In this document: in pieces, positions 26,068-35,408 of the stretch
Layout of the letters: every line of letters starts with the position of its first letter
Position numbering within the stretch: position 1 is the stretch's first letter
Assembly: GCF_013283665.1 (NCBI RefSeq)
Contig: NZ_JABEKU010000001.1
Location: forward strand, 496,001-560,000
Source: Ensifer sesbaniae
Lineage (GTDB): Bacteria > Pseudomonadota > Alphaproteobacteria > Rhizobiales > Rhizobiaceae
Direction: 5' to 3'
Length of the DNA: 64,000 nucleotides
The notes under the pieces: model-generated
Database searches by the model: none
What the model was told of the DNA's origin: nothing
Seen by the model: only the letters and a program-made list of their open reading frames with translations
Translations under genes and position numbers: made by a program

Positions 26068-26874
26068 ATGTGCCGCTGGGCAGCCTATCGCGGGGAGCCG
26101 CTCTATCTCGAGGAACTGGTGACCTCTCCGGCGCACTCGCTGATCGAACAATCCCACTGCGCGACACGGGCAAAGACCGCCACCAATGGCGACGGCTTCG
26201 GCGTCGCCTGGTATGGCGATCACCCGGAGCCCGGGCGCTACCGCGATATCCTGCCGGCCTGGTCCGACTGCAACTTGAAGAGCATCGCCCGGCAGATCCG
26301 CTCGCCGCTCTTCCTCGCCCATGTGCGCGCCGCGACCGGCGGCGGCACGCGGCGCGACAACTGTCATCCGTTCGTCTTCGGCCGCTGGTCCTTCATGCAC
26401 AACGGCCAGATCGGCGACTTCGAGCATCTGCGCCGGCCGATGGAGAGCATGCTCGACAACGACCTCTATTCGGCACGCACCGGCACGACGGATTCGGAAC
26501 TCCTGTTCCTGCTGGCGATGCAGTTCGGGCTCGACCGTGATCCGCTGGGCGCCATTGCCGAAGCGCTCGCCTTCGTCGAACAGCTTGCAGAGCACCTTGA
26601 GCGGCAAGTCTTGGTCCGTTTCACCGCCGCCTTTTCCGATGGCCACGATCTCTACGCCGTGCGCTATGCCTCCGACTGGAAGGCGCCGACGCTCTACGCC
26701 GCACCGATGGGCCCGAGCGGCGGCTATTGCCTCGTCTCCGAGCCGCTCAATGACGATGACAACGCCTGGGTCGAAATCCCCGACGGCACGGCGGTTATCG
26801 TCGGCGAAAACGGTGTCGATGTCCGGCTGTTTTCAACCAAAGGCGCGCCGGTCAGGTCGCGTCAGATGGCGTGA
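26068..26874 (+). CDS. Class II glutamine amidotransferase (YafJ/EgtC-like)
   Basis: 268 residues starting Met-Cys, so Cys2 becomes the N-terminal nucleophile after Met removal. Ntn-hydrolase glutaminase features are NGDGFGVAWYG (about 42-52), FLAHVRAATGG (about 86-96), NCHPFVFGRWSFMHNGQIGDF (oxyanion region, about 101-120) and TDSELLFLL. There is no synthase domain, so the acceptor of the ammonia or the hydrolysed substrate is unknown. EgtC in ergothioneine synthesis is similar, but no egt genes lie nearby. Confidence 0.85.
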   Translation: MCRWAAYRGEPLYLEELVTSPAHSLIEQSHCATRAKTATNGDGFGVAWYGDHPEPGRYRDILPAWSDCNLKSIARQIRSPLFLAHVRAATGGGTRRDNCHPFVFGRWSFMHNGQIGDFEHLRRPMESMLDNDLYSARTGTTDSELLFLLAMQFGLDRDPLGAIAEALAFVEQLAEHLERQVLVRFTAAFSDGHDLYAVRYASDWKAPTLYAAPMGPSGGYCLVSEPLNDDDNAWVEIPDGTAVIVGENGVDVRLFSTKGAPVRSRQMA

Positions 26875-26876
26875 GG

Positions 26877-27076
26877 CATTGAGGCCCCTCATCCGGCTGC
26901 CGCCACCTTCTCCCCGCAGGCGGGGAGAAGGAGACCCGCGGCGCTCGCTCGACCGCAAAGCAACCCTTCGCGATTTGTACCCTCTAACGACGGAACCTCT
27001 GTCGCCTAACCACAAAGTGGGGCGTTTGCCACGTCCCCTCGCCCCGCTTGCGGGGAGAGGGTTAGGGTGAGGGGCA
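26877..27076. repeat. RIME-like palindromic element
   Basis: CCCCTCATCCGGCTGCCGCC plus TTCTCCCCGCAGGCGGGGAGAA near 26905-26930, a spacer of about 110 bases, CTTGCGGGGAGAG and GGGTTAGGGTGAGGGGC. Same block order as 19531-19652. It fills the space between two convergent genes. Confidence 0.8.
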
Positions 27077-27098
27077 TCGGCCCCCGACGATCGATTGT

Positions 27099-28319
27099 TT
27101 AGCCCCGTTCCTTCCGCGCCAGTTCGGCCGCAACCATCGCCGCAAGCTTCTCGGCCACCGCGTCTTTGTCCATCTCCGGCCAGTCGTCGTTACCGGCAGC
27201 CGAGATCAGCTTCACCTTGTTGCGATCGCCGCCCATGATGCCGGTCGCCGGCGAGACGTCATTGGCGAGGATGAAGTCGGCGCCCTTGCGTTCGAGCTTG
27301 GCGCGGCCGTTATCGGCGACGTTTTCCGTCTCGGCGGCAAAGCCGATCACCAGTTTCGGCCGCTTGGCGTGATGCCCGACCGTCTTCAGGATATCGGGGT
27401 TTTCGGCAAGCCGGAGTGGCGGCGGGGCTTCGCCCGGCTTCTTCTTGATCTTGTTGCCGGCAGCCGTCGCCACCCGCCAGTCGGCAACGGCGGCAACCAT
27501 GACGGCGACATCGGCGGGGAGGGCGGCAAGCACCGCATCACGCATTTCCTCGGCCCGCTCCACATGCACGACCTTGACACCCGCCGGATCCGGGATCGTC
27601 ACCGGGCCGGAGACCAGCGTGACGTTTGCGCCCAGTTTCGCGAGCGCAGCGGCGATTGCATGGCCCTGCTTGCCGGAGGAGCGGTTGGCGATGTAGCGCA
27701 CCGGATCGATCGGCTCATGCGTCGGCCCGGAGGTGACGATGACACTGCGTCCGGCAAGCGGTTTCGGCGCGCCCGCGAGAAGATCCTCGACGGCCGCCAC
27801 GATCGAAAGCGGCTCGCTCATGCGCCCTTCTCCGGCCTCGCCGCTTTCCGCCATCTCGCCGGCCTCCGGACCGATGAAGCGGATGCCGTCCCTGGCAAGC
27901 GTCGCGCGGTTGCGGCGCGTGGCCGGATGCGCCCACATCTTCGGGTTCATCGCCGGCGCAACCAGCACGGGCCGGTCGGTCGCAAGCAGGATGGTGGAGG
28001 CAAGATCGTCGGCGTGGCCGTTCGCCATCTTCGCCATCAGGTCGGCAGTTGCCGGCGCAACGACGACGAGGTCGCACTCGCGCGCCAGCCGGATATGACC
28101 GACATCCTGTTCGTCCTCGCGCGAAAAGAGGTCGAGATAGACATGCGAGGCGGAAAGCGCGCCGACGGCAAGCGGCGTCACGAATTGCTGCGCGCCTGAG
28201 GTCATCACCGGCCGCACGCTCGCGCCGCGTTCGCGCAGCCGGCGGATGAGATCGAGGCTCTTATAAGCCGCGATGCCGCCGGAGATGATCAGGAGAATGC
28301 GCTTGCGCGACAGTGTCAT
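27099..28319 (-). CDS. coaBC: CoaBC: phosphopantothenoylcysteine synthetase/decarboxylase
   Basis: 406 residues, two enzymes of coenzyme A synthesis in one chain. The N-terminal CoaC flavoprotein (about 1-185) has ISGGIAAYKSLDLIRRLRE and the PAMNPKMW motif. The C-terminal CoaB (about 190-400) has TSGPTHEPIDPVRYIANRSS and the NDVSPATGIMGGDRN segment. The ATG at 28319 is used; the frame opens six bases earlier at TTG. In many alphaproteobacteria coaBC lies next to ubiB; here about 9 kb of other genes separate them. Confidence 0.95.
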   Translation of the reverse strand: MTLSRKRILLIISGGIAAYKSLDLIRRLRERGASVRPVMTSGAQQFVTPLAVGALSASHVYLDLFSREDEQDVGHIRLARECDLVVVAPATADLMAKMANGHADDLASTILLATDRPVLVAPAMNPKMWAHPATRRNRATLARDGIRFIGPEAGEMAESGEAGEGRMSEPLSIVAAVEDLLAGAPKPLAGRSVIVTSGPTHEPIDPVRYIANRSSGKQGHAIAAALAKLGANVTLVSGPVTIPDPAGVKVVHVERAEEMRDAVLAALPADVAVMVAAVADWRVATAAGNKIKKKPGEAPPPLRLAENPDILKTVGHHAKRPKLVIGFAAETENVADNGRAKLERKGADFILANDVSPATGIMGGDRNKVKLISAAGNDDWPEMDKDAVAEKLAAMVAAELARKERG

Positions 28320-28447
28320 TTGCAACCGGCCTTTCGGCCGCCCTCTTGCCCGGCATGGGCCGCCGGGTCTTACGCGATACCAGAACTCTCGATGCGGCTC
28401 GTCTCGCGGGCCTGCCTGAAATGGAACCTACTTGAGCGACCCGGTCG

Positions 28448-28522
28448 GTGCAATGCGTGGTCGAAGATGACAGCGGCCACTTCAAGCGCTTCAACGACGA
28501 GTACGGTCACGATGCCGGTAAC
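28448..28522 (+). pseudogene. Remnant of a GGDEF (diguanylate cyclase) domain
   Basis: In one frame this stretch reads HFKRFNDEYGHDAGN, which matches the substrate-binding motif of GGDEF domains (FKxxNDxYGHxAGD). Neither the catalytic GGDEF signature nor other domain parts follow in any frame. The rest of the 419-bp space between coaBC and the ABC-F gene shows no gene. A decayed fragment is the likely reading. Confidence 0.45.
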
Positions 28523-28738
28523 GCGCAGCATTCGCGCCTCTGGCCTGACCTTCGGCAAGGGTGCCGAGCGGCGCAGCCACGCCTGACCTCTGGTCGTCGC
28601 TGCTTCGAAGTCGCCTTGAAACGGGCGCATTCGATGCTATCTATGACGCCGATAGAAATTTGAACAGGATACACGCATCGATGGATTTCACCCTGACCGC
28701 CAAGCCGAACCGTCTTGCCATCAGGGAAAACCGTATCC

Positions 28739-30319
28739 ATGCCTGCTTCGATTTCACTCTCCCAACTTTCGTGGTCCACGCCTGAGGGCCGAAGCCTCTT
28801 TTCCGATCTCGACCTGACCTTCGGTCCGCTGCGCACCGGCCTTGTCGGCCGCAACGGCGTCGGCAAATCCACGCTCCTGCGCTTGATCGAAGGTTCGCTG
28901 GTGCCGCAGACAGGCAGGGTCTCCGTCGAAGGCAGCCTTGGCGTCTTGAGCCAGACGGTGCAGGTCGCGGCCGATGAGACCGTAGCCGACCTCTTCGGCG
29001 TCTCCAGGGCGCTCGCCGTCCTCAAGCGAGCGGAAGAGGGGTTGGCCAGTATGGACGAACTTGCCGTCGCCGACTGGACGCTCGAATCCCGGCTGGAGGC
29101 CGCGCTCGCCCGCGTCGGTCTCGACGCTGCGGCAGAGACGCGCCTTGCCGCCCTTTCCGGCGGCCAGATGACGCGTGTGAAACTCGCGGCCCTCGTCTTC
29201 CAGGAGCCGGATTTCATCCTGCTCGACGAACCCACCAACAGTCTCGACCGTGAAGGGCGAGCCGCCGTTGCCGCGTTGATGGCCGGTTGGCGCGGCGGCG
29301 CCATTGTCGTCAGCCACGATCGCGAACTCCTGGAAACGATGGACGCGATCGTCGAACTGACGACGCTTGGCACGACGACCTATGGCGGCAATTGGAGCCA
29401 CTACCGCGAGCGCAAGGCGATCGAGCTGGCCTCGACCCGCCACGATCTGGCCGATGCCGAGCGGCGTCTGGCCGAAGTCGAGCGCAAGGCCCAGGAAACG
29501 GCCGAACGCAAGGCGCGCAAGGATGCCGCCGGCCGCCGCAAGCGCGCCAAGGGCGACGAACCATTGCTGCTTCTCGACGCCAGGAAGGAGCGTAGCGAGA
29601 AGACCGGCGGCGACAATGCCCGCCTGGCCGAACGCCGGCGCGATCAGGCGGTCGGGGACCTGGCAGACGCGCGGGAACGCATCGAGATCCTGCAGCCGCT
29701 GATCGTTCGCCTTCCTCCGACCGGGCTCCCCGCCGGGCGCAGCGTGCTGCAGATCGGCGATGCCAGCGTGGGCTATGAGGCGGGGAAGCCTGTTGTCGAT
29801 CGCCTGTCGCTTTCGATCGTCGGACCGGAGCGCGTCGCGCTCACCGGCCGCAACGGCTCCGGCAAGACGACACTCTTGTCGCTATTGACCGGCGAACTTC
29901 AGCCGTGGTCGGGCAGCACCCGGGTGTTGGTCGCTTACGCCATGCTCGATCAGCGGGTGAGCCTGCTCGATCCCGCGCTCTCGATCCGCGACAATTTCCG
30001 ACGCATCAACCCTGGAGCAAGCGAGAATGCCTGCCGCGCGGCGTTGGCTCGCTTCATGTTCCGGGCGGATGCGGCCCTGCAGGTCGTCTCGAGCCTCACG
30101 GGCGGCCAGATGCTGCGCGCCGGTCTCGCCTGCGTGCTCGGTGGTAGTAGCCCGCCGCAACTCCTGATCCTCGACGAGCCGACCAACCATCTGGACATTG
30201 ATTCGATTGAGGCGGTCGAGGCGGGCTTGCAGGCCTATGACGGCGCGCTGCTGGTCGTCAGCCACGACCACACCTTTCTGGAGGCGATCGGGATCACGCG
30301 GCGCATTGAGCTTTCTTGA
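28739..30319 (+). CDS. ABC-F family ATP-binding protein
   Basis: 526 residues, two ABC domains and no membrane part. First: Walker A GRNGVGKST (about 38), signature LSGGQMTRVKLAAL, Walker B FILLDEPTNSLD. Second: GRNGSGKTT (about 370), signature LTGGQMLRAGLACV, LILDEPTNHLD. Between them is a charged helical linker rich in Arg/Lys/Glu (about 215-310). ABC-F proteins act on the ribosome in translation control or antibiotic protection; this one lies in an accessory stretch and cannot be assigned further. Start at 28739 (MPASISL), preceded by CAGGGA. Confidence 0.9.
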   Translation: MPASISLSQLSWSTPEGRSLFSDLDLTFGPLRTGLVGRNGVGKSTLLRLIEGSLVPQTGRVSVEGSLGVLSQTVQVAADETVADLFGVSRALAVLKRAEEGLASMDELAVADWTLESRLEAALARVGLDAAAETRLAALSGGQMTRVKLAALVFQEPDFILLDEPTNSLDREGRAAVAALMAGWRGGAIVVSHDRELLETMDAIVELTTLGTTTYGGNWSHYRERKAIELASTRHDLADAERRLAEVERKAQETAERKARKDAAGRRKRAKGDEPLLLLDARKERSEKTGGDNARLAERRRDQAVGDLADARERIEILQPLIVRLPPTGLPAGRSVLQIGDASVGYEAGKPVVDRLSLSIVGPERVALTGRNGSGKTTLLSLLTGELQPWSGSTRVLVAYAMLDQRVSLLDPALSIRDNFRRINPGASENACRAALARFMFRADAALQVVSSLTGGQMLRAGLACVLGGSSPPQLLILDEPTNHLDIDSIEAVEAGLQAYDGALLVVSHDHTFLEAIGITRRIELS

Positions 30320-30340
30320 TCGTGCCGGTAGCCGCGCGGA

Positions 30341-31243
30341 TCATTCCGCCCACTGCACCTCTCCGGTGAAGGCGATCGTCAGCCAGCGGTCGTGGCCGGG
30401 GTCGCCGATCTCTACACCGATCTCGGCACGAATCCGATCGAGCTCGGCGAGCGTGCCGACCTTGGTTTCCGGCGTGCCGATCAGATAGATCTCGATCATC
30501 TTGGATCGCCCGACCTTGGCGACATAGGTGCGATAATCGGCAAAGCCGTGGCGCGCGACGGCGTTGGCGGCCGCCTGACGCACGCGCTCGTCGAGTTCGG
30601 CGGGCGCGACCAGGAAGATCTCCTTCAATGCCTGGAAGACCGTGCGGATCGGCAGCGGGATCAGGCAGAGCGTCAGCACGATCAGGATCGTCGGGTCGAC
30701 ATAGGGCGTCCAGTGCGCGTAAGCCGTGCCCTTCAGCGTGGCCGCGGTCAGGAATGCGATCAGGAGGGCGGCCGTGATCACGCCGGACATCGCCCAGGCG
30801 CGCACGTCGAGCGCCAGGAACTCCGAACCGATCGGCCGGTTCGCCCGGCGTATGTAGAAGAACATGACGAGGCAGATCACGACGACGACGGCGGCATAGG
30901 CGATCGCCCAGTCGAAGGCGAGCTGGTTTCCGCCCGACAGAATTGACCCTACGGCGTTCACCATCGCGTAGAACGAAAGCAGTGTAAGCAGCCCGGCATT
31001 GAAGAGCAGCACCATCGGCTCGATGTGCCAGAAGCCCATCTGGAACCGCTTGCTCTGCTTCGGGATCAGCTGCGTCACGCCGAGCGCCAGCAGCGTCATG
31101 GAGGCGTCGACGGCGGAGAACACCCCGTCGAACACGATCGAGACCGATCCGGACAACAGGCCGAACAGCACGCCCGTCGTGCCGACGACGATGGTCGCGG
31201 CGATCGATCGTTTGAGCACAGCCTGCTCGGTCGGAGCCGTCAT
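30341..31243 (-). CDS. Cation diffusion facilitator (CDF) family transporter
   Basis: 300 residues with five or six membrane segments. SVSIVFDGVFSAVDASMTLL near 35 and a second Asp-containing helix (SEFLALDVRAWAMSG near 145) occupy the CDF metal-site positions, though the usual HxxxD pairs are altered to D/D. A cytosolic C-terminal domain (about 210-300) follows. Probable divalent-metal/proton antiporter, convergent with the ABC-F gene (21 bases apart). Confidence 0.8.
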   Translation of the reverse strand: MTAPTEQAVLKRSIAATIVVGTTGVLFGLLSGSVSIVFDGVFSAVDASMTLLALGVTQLIPKQSKRFQMGFWHIEPMVLLFNAGLLTLLSFYAMVNAVGSILSGGNQLAFDWAIAYAAVVVVICLVMFFYIRRANRPIGSEFLALDVRAWAMSGVITAALLIAFLTAATLKGTAYAHWTPYVDPTILIVLTLCLIPLPIRTVFQALKEIFLVAPAELDERVRQAAANAVARHGFADYRTYVAKVGRSKMIEIYLIGTPETKVGTLAELDRIRAEIGVEIGDPGHDRWLTIAFTGEVQWAE

Positions 31244-31441
31244 GATGTTGTTTTTACTCCTGTTTCGGTGCGGCGCCGTAGGTTGGCATGCGAAATGGTG
31301 GCAGCCAATGCAAACATTGCGTTTCGCCCCTTCGTAGCACAGTCGCCGCGCGTGCGCGCCAATAAAGCTCAGCGTTGTGTTTCGAGGGTTGCACGCTCAG
31401 TATTGCCGGAGGTCACCCGTGGCGAATGACGTGGAGGGGAA

Positions 31442-32222
31442 ATGCTTGGCGAAATGTTTCTTGGTGCCCTGTTTGTCTTGGGTACGGTCGGCCTGACGCT
31501 CGCGGCCTATTTCCTGATGCGGCTGATCATGGGCGGCGAGGCGGAAGGGCACGAAAAGGAACTTGCGAGTTCGGTCATCTTCCGCATCTCCGCGCTGCAT
31601 GGCCTGATCCTCGCGCTCGTCTTCGCGCAGGAGATGGTCGAATACCAGCAGCTCAAGTACGAAATGGCGACGGAAGCCGGTGCGATCGCCGACATTTTCT
31701 ACGATGCCGAGCGTTATAGTGAAGCCATCAAGGCGCCGATCCAGCAGGCGATCGCCGCCTACGCGGACCAGGTGATCGATGGCGAATGGCAGTCGCTGGC
31801 GGACAAGGGTCGGCTTTCACCCGAGGCCTGGGTTCAATGGGATCGTGCCTACCAGCAGGTGCTGAACCTCGTTCCGGCCGACAAGCGCCAGGAGAGCCTG
31901 CGCAGCCAGATGCTGGAGCGGCTGCATGACATCTCGCAAAGTCGAACCAAGCGGGAAAGCAACGTCGCGGACTCGATCGACAGCATCTTCTGGTTCGCGG
32001 CGCTTTCCGGCGTCATCTTCATTGCGCTCGCCTATTATTCCTTCCCGCCGATGCGGCGCAATCTGCTGCTGCTTTGTCTCTTCGGCGCCTAATACCGGCA
32101 TCATCCTGTTCCTGATCTATGCCTTCTCGAATCCGTACCAGCCACCGGCTGCCCTCGCCCCGGGGCCGCTCGAGCGGGTGCAGCAGCAGATCAGCGCGTC
32201 GCGGCCAACAAACGGCGGATAA
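31442..32222 (+). pseudogene. DUF4239-like membrane protein, frameshifted near its end
   Basis: The first frame gives 216 residues: an N-terminal membrane helix, a soluble middle with VIFRISALHGLILALVFAQE, then a helix and LLLLCLFGA before TAA at 32090-32092. One base later the next frame continues NTGIILFLIYAFSNPYQPPA and runs to 32222. The family end normally has this ANTG...LIYA...NP motif, so the original frame was continuous and a T was probably gained in GGCGCC-T-AATACC. Either a real mutation or a sequence error. Confidence 0.65.
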
Positions 32223-32227
32223 CGGCG

Positions 32228-33496
32228 TTATCCGAATTGACCCAGCCGCAGAAGGTCCCCGTGGAGGGCGCCACTGTCGGACGCATCGGCGCGTGCCGTC
32301 TCGGGGTGCGGCGGCGGCATGGAGTGACCGACCGCAAACAGAAGCGCGCTGGCCGCCGCAAGCAGCGCGAACAGCAGGAACATGCCGGCGCCCCCGACGG
32401 CGCCAAGTGCGAGGCCGCCGATGAGCGGCCCGAGGAAATTTCCAACCGACGACAGCGAGTGCGCACCGAAATAGGTGCCGCGGTTGCCGGCATTGGAAAT
32501 ACCGTCGACCAACACATATTCCGAGGGCACGACGAGCACCTCGCCGATGGTGAAGAGGATCATCGAGGCGATGAGCATTTCCGCCTCGGACGAGGCTGCG
32601 AAACCGATTTCGCCAATCAGAAACAAGAGGCAGCCGAGCGACAGCGCCGGCAGCGCACCGATCCTTTCGATGACGAATCGAGCCGGCGTGCTGGCGATCA
32701 GCACCGTTGCAGCATTGGTCGAAACCAGGAGCGCGAAGAGAGCGACGCCATCCGCGAAATCGGTGTTGAGATACTGCGACAGGGTCACCGACCACTGACC
32801 ATGAACGGCGAGCAGCAGCGTGCCGCCTATCACGAAGAAGACCAGCCGCCGGTCGCGCAGGGCGGCAATAAGCTCGCGCCAGCCACCGGCAGCCTGTGAT
32901 GCCCCCTTGGTTTGCGTCATCTGCCCGCTGCCGGCTTCGGGCACCGTCAAGAGGAGCGTCAGGCCGAAGGCTGCATGCATGATGCCGGCGCTGACGAAGA
33001 GCGTCGAATAGGCGGCGCCCACCCATACGCCGATCAACGGCCCGATGGCCCAGCCGGCATTGATGGCGAGATAGCGCCAGGAGAAGACCTTGAGGCGCAG
33101 ATGCGCCGGCGCCGCGTCGCTCATCAAGGCACGTGCAACCGGTTCATAGACGGCGCCTGCGACGGCGGAAACGATGTGCGCCAGCGCGAAAGCAGCGATC
33201 GATTGCGCCAGTCCGAGCCCTGCCAGCGCCAGACCGGCCATGAGAAGCGCTGCGGTCAGCACCCCTTTTCGGCCGATGCGGTCGGACAGCGTGCCGGCAA
33301 AAGGGCTGACGATTGCGCCGAGCAGCGGGCCGGCGCCGATCAGGGCGCCGATGCCTGCGGGACCGAGACCAAAATCACGCTGCAGGCGAATCGCCAGGAA
33401 CGTCAGGCTCATGCCCTTGGCGATGGTCACCACGCCGGAGCCTGCGATGAGAAGCAGCGCGACATGGCGGCCGGCGTTTTCGGAATAGGCATTCAT
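32228..33496 (-). CDS. MFS transporter
   Basis: 422 residues with about twelve membrane helices. The major facilitator loop motif is seen as GTLSDRIGRKGVLTAALLMAG after helix 2. The length and the 12-helix pattern suggest a small-molecule efflux permease, substrate unknown. Start at 33496 (MNAYSENAG); the frame remains open further upstream but loses membrane-protein character. It is convergent with the broken DUF4239-like gene, six bases apart. Confidence 0.85.
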   Translation of the reverse strand: MNAYSENAGRHVALLLIAGSGVVTIAKGMSLTFLAIRLQRDFGLGPAGIGALIGAGPLLGAIVSPFAGTLSDRIGRKGVLTAALLMAGLALAGLGLAQSIAAFALAHIVSAVAGAVYEPVARALMSDAAPAHLRLKVFSWRYLAINAGWAIGPLIGVWVGAAYSTLFVSAGIMHAAFGLTLLLTVPEAGSGQMTQTKGASQAAGGWRELIAALRDRRLVFFVIGGTLLLAVHGQWSVTLSQYLNTDFADGVALFALLVSTNAATVLIASTPARFVIERIGALPALSLGCLLFLIGEIGFAASSEAEMLIASMILFTIGEVLVVPSEYVLVDGISNAGNRGTYFGAHSLSSVGNFLGPLIGGLALGAVGGAGMFLLFALLAAASALLFAVGHSMPPPHPETARADASDSGALHGDLLRLGQFG

Positions 33497-33764
33497 CGCA
33501 GGCACCTGCAGGCTGGAGGTTGCTCCGCTCCTTGCGGAATGCGGAACGAGGGAAATCGAGCGCGAGATTCCCTTTGCGACTACATCCAGCGCGTGTGCAA
33601 GGCAAGGGGGATCAGCCACCGTCGGCCGATGAAGCGGTGAGGGTACTGGCTTTTCCAGTCCGCTTGGACCTGTACGGAAAGCCTGGGGCGGCCACCGGTC
33701 GTGGCCACCTCGGACAGTCTCGCAATGCGACGGCTGCGCTTGCCCCCCGGGATTGGGCTGCCGG

Positions 33765-34235
33765 CTAATCCGTCCCCTGCCGCTCCTGCCAAGCTGCATA
33801 GAGCGGCACCGCGGCGCTGTCGTCGACCGGCACATGGCGGAAGCGCATGGCCTGCTCGGCGAGCGGCTTTGCCAGTTCGGTGTAGATCGCTGCGGTCGAG
33901 AGCCCGAAGGGTTCGGCATCGGCGTTCGAATGCGCATAGGCGATCTCGGTGATCCCGGCCATGCGCATGGCCGCTAGACACATCGGGCAGGGCTGGCCGC
34001 TGGCGTATACAGCGGCACCTTCGAGCCGCGGGGAGCGAAGATTTTGAGCGGCGGCGCGCAGCGCGTTGAGTTCCGCATGCGAAGTCGGGTCCCCGGTCGA
34101 CAGCATCTCGTTGACGCCGCGGCCGACGATCTTGCCGTCCTTGACGACGACCGCGCCGAAGGGGCGACCGCCTTTCTCGATGTTGCGGCGGGCGAGCGTC
34201 ACCGCCTCGGCCAGATAGGTCTGTTCCTGGTTCAT
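33765..34235 (-). CDS. Nucleoside/guanine deaminase family protein
   Basis: 156 residues of the cytidine deaminase-like zinc fold: HAELNAL (about 53-59) supplies the zinc His and catalytic Glu, GQPCPMCLAAM (about 80-90) the two zinc Cys. The small size and LARRNIEKGGRPFGAVVVKDG resemble guanine deaminases and related proteins rather than TadA, which has a distinct arginine-rich C-terminus. Substrate not certain. Confidence 0.87.
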   Translation of the reverse strand: MNQEQTYLAEAVTLARRNIEKGGRPFGAVVVKDGKIVGRGVNEMLSTGDPTSHAELNALRAAAQNLRSPRLEGAAVYASGQPCPMCLAAMRMAGITEIAYAHSNADAEPFGLSTAAIYTELAKPLAEQAMRFRHVPVDDSAAVPLYAAWQERQGTD

Positions 34236-34248
34236 GGGAGACTCCCGC

Positions 34249-34308
34249 TAGAGCAATTCCTGGAAAAGTGTGAAGCGGCTTTTCCGTCCGGAATTGCGTA
34301 AATGCAGA
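34249..34308. repeat. Dispersed palindromic repeat
   Basis: AGAGCAATTCCTGGAAAAGTGTGAAGCGGCTTTTCCGTCCGGAATTGCG: the outer arms CAATTCC/GGAATTG and inner arms GGAAAAG/CTTTTCC pair. A close relative is at 51398-51452. Confidence 0.65.
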
Positions 34309-34346
34309 GGGTGAGATCGTTCCGTCGGTTCCATGAGCGAAATGGT

Positions 34347-35021
34347 CTAACGGGCGTCGGCGTCGACCAGCAGCTTTTCAATGCGGTCGTAGCCGCGCTG
34401 GCGCGCATGGGTCAGCGGGCTGACGCCGTCGCCGTCGGCAAGGTTGACGTCGGCGCCGGCCGTGATCAGCAGCCGCACGATCTCGGTGTGTTTTTCGCCG
34501 CCGGTGCCGAGGATGATCGCCTCGAGCAGCGCCGTCCAGCCGAGCCGATTGATGTGGTCGACGTCGACCCCGGCTTCGATCAGCGTCTTGACGGTCTCGA
34601 CATGGCCGCGCTCGGAGGCGGGGATGAGTGCGGTGCCGCCATAGCGGTTAGTGCTCTTGAGGTTGGCGCCATTCGCGAGCGTCAGCTTCAGGATTTCGAG
34701 ATGACCGCGCGCGCCGGCGTAGAGATAGGGGCTGTCCTGGATCTTGTCCTTGGCGTTGACGTCCGCGCCGGCCCCGATCAGGGCGCGCGCCGCAGCGACA
34801 CGGTTTTCATGGGTGGCGACGAGCAGGGCCGTTGCGCCACTGGCATCGCGGGTCTCGACGCTCGCGCCTTGCTGCAGCAGCGATTTGATCTTGTCCGCAT
34901 CACCGGCTTCGGCAGCGGAAATCAGCTGGGTTTCGAGCATTGAGGCCCCCACAGCTGCAGGTGAAAGGCTGAGGGCGGCGATCGATGCGCCGACCAGCGA
35001 GCCGAAAAGTCTTTGTCGCAT
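34347..35021 (-). CDS. Exported ankyrin-repeat protein
   Basis: 224 residues. Residues 1-26 (MRQRLFGSLVGASIAALSLS then AAVGA) look like a Sec signal peptide. The remainder is about six ankyrin repeats, e.g. ARALIGAGADVNAKDKIQDS, VKTLIEAGVDVDHINRLGWT and VRLLITAGADVNLADGDGVS. Periplasmic protein-binding role likely; the partner is unknown. The start at 35021 has GGAAAG upstream. Confidence 0.88.
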   Translation of the reverse strand: MRQRLFGSLVGASIAALSLSPAAVGASMLETQLISAAEAGDADKIKSLLQQGASVETRDASGATALLVATHENRVAAARALIGAGADVNAKDKIQDSPYLYAGARGHLEILKLTLANGANLKSTNRYGGTALIPASERGHVETVKTLIEAGVDVDHINRLGWTALLEAIILGTGGEKHTEIVRLLITAGADVNLADGDGVSPLTHARQRGYDRIEKLLVDADAR

Positions 35022-35408
35022 TTCGTCTTTCCGATCATGCCGATCGGTCGGACGCACCCACCGACCGCAGCGATTTCGGTTGAGAGCGGGTTCGGAACCT
35101 GAGGGTGGCTGTGCCTGGTACCGCTCTCGCTCATTGCGATCTCGTGCTTACCTGAACTGGTCCGTGACCTTTTCAAGGGCGCAAGACACACGTCTTTACC
35201 GAACGTCTCCCGCGCCCGGCATTGCCCCTCCGCGCGGATCATAGGTGGCAGAGCATCTATTTGGAAATTAAATGTATGAATGAGCAAAAGTGGAAATCTG
35301 AATGATGTTGCCTGTGGCGGCCGGCTGCATGCTACCGTCGGGCAGCAAGCGAGGTGTGATCTGACGATTGGATCACACCTGCCACAGGTGGATAGGTTCT
35401 GCGCTGCG
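35022..35408. other. Gene-free stretch with hairpins
   Basis: No credible gene. Inverted repeats: GAGAGCGG (35082-35089) with CCGCTCTC (35121-35128); AGGTGTGATC (35352-35361) with GATCACACCT (35371-35380), ten perfect pairs; and CACCTG-CCA-CAGGTG (35376-35390), which competes with it. The latter two lie just after the SDR gene and may end its transcript. Confidence 0.5.

Noticed and set aside
18340-27076. CRISPR array
   Set aside because: The repeats are palindromic mosaic elements with few copies kilobases apart; there is no regular repeat-spacer pattern and no cas gene.
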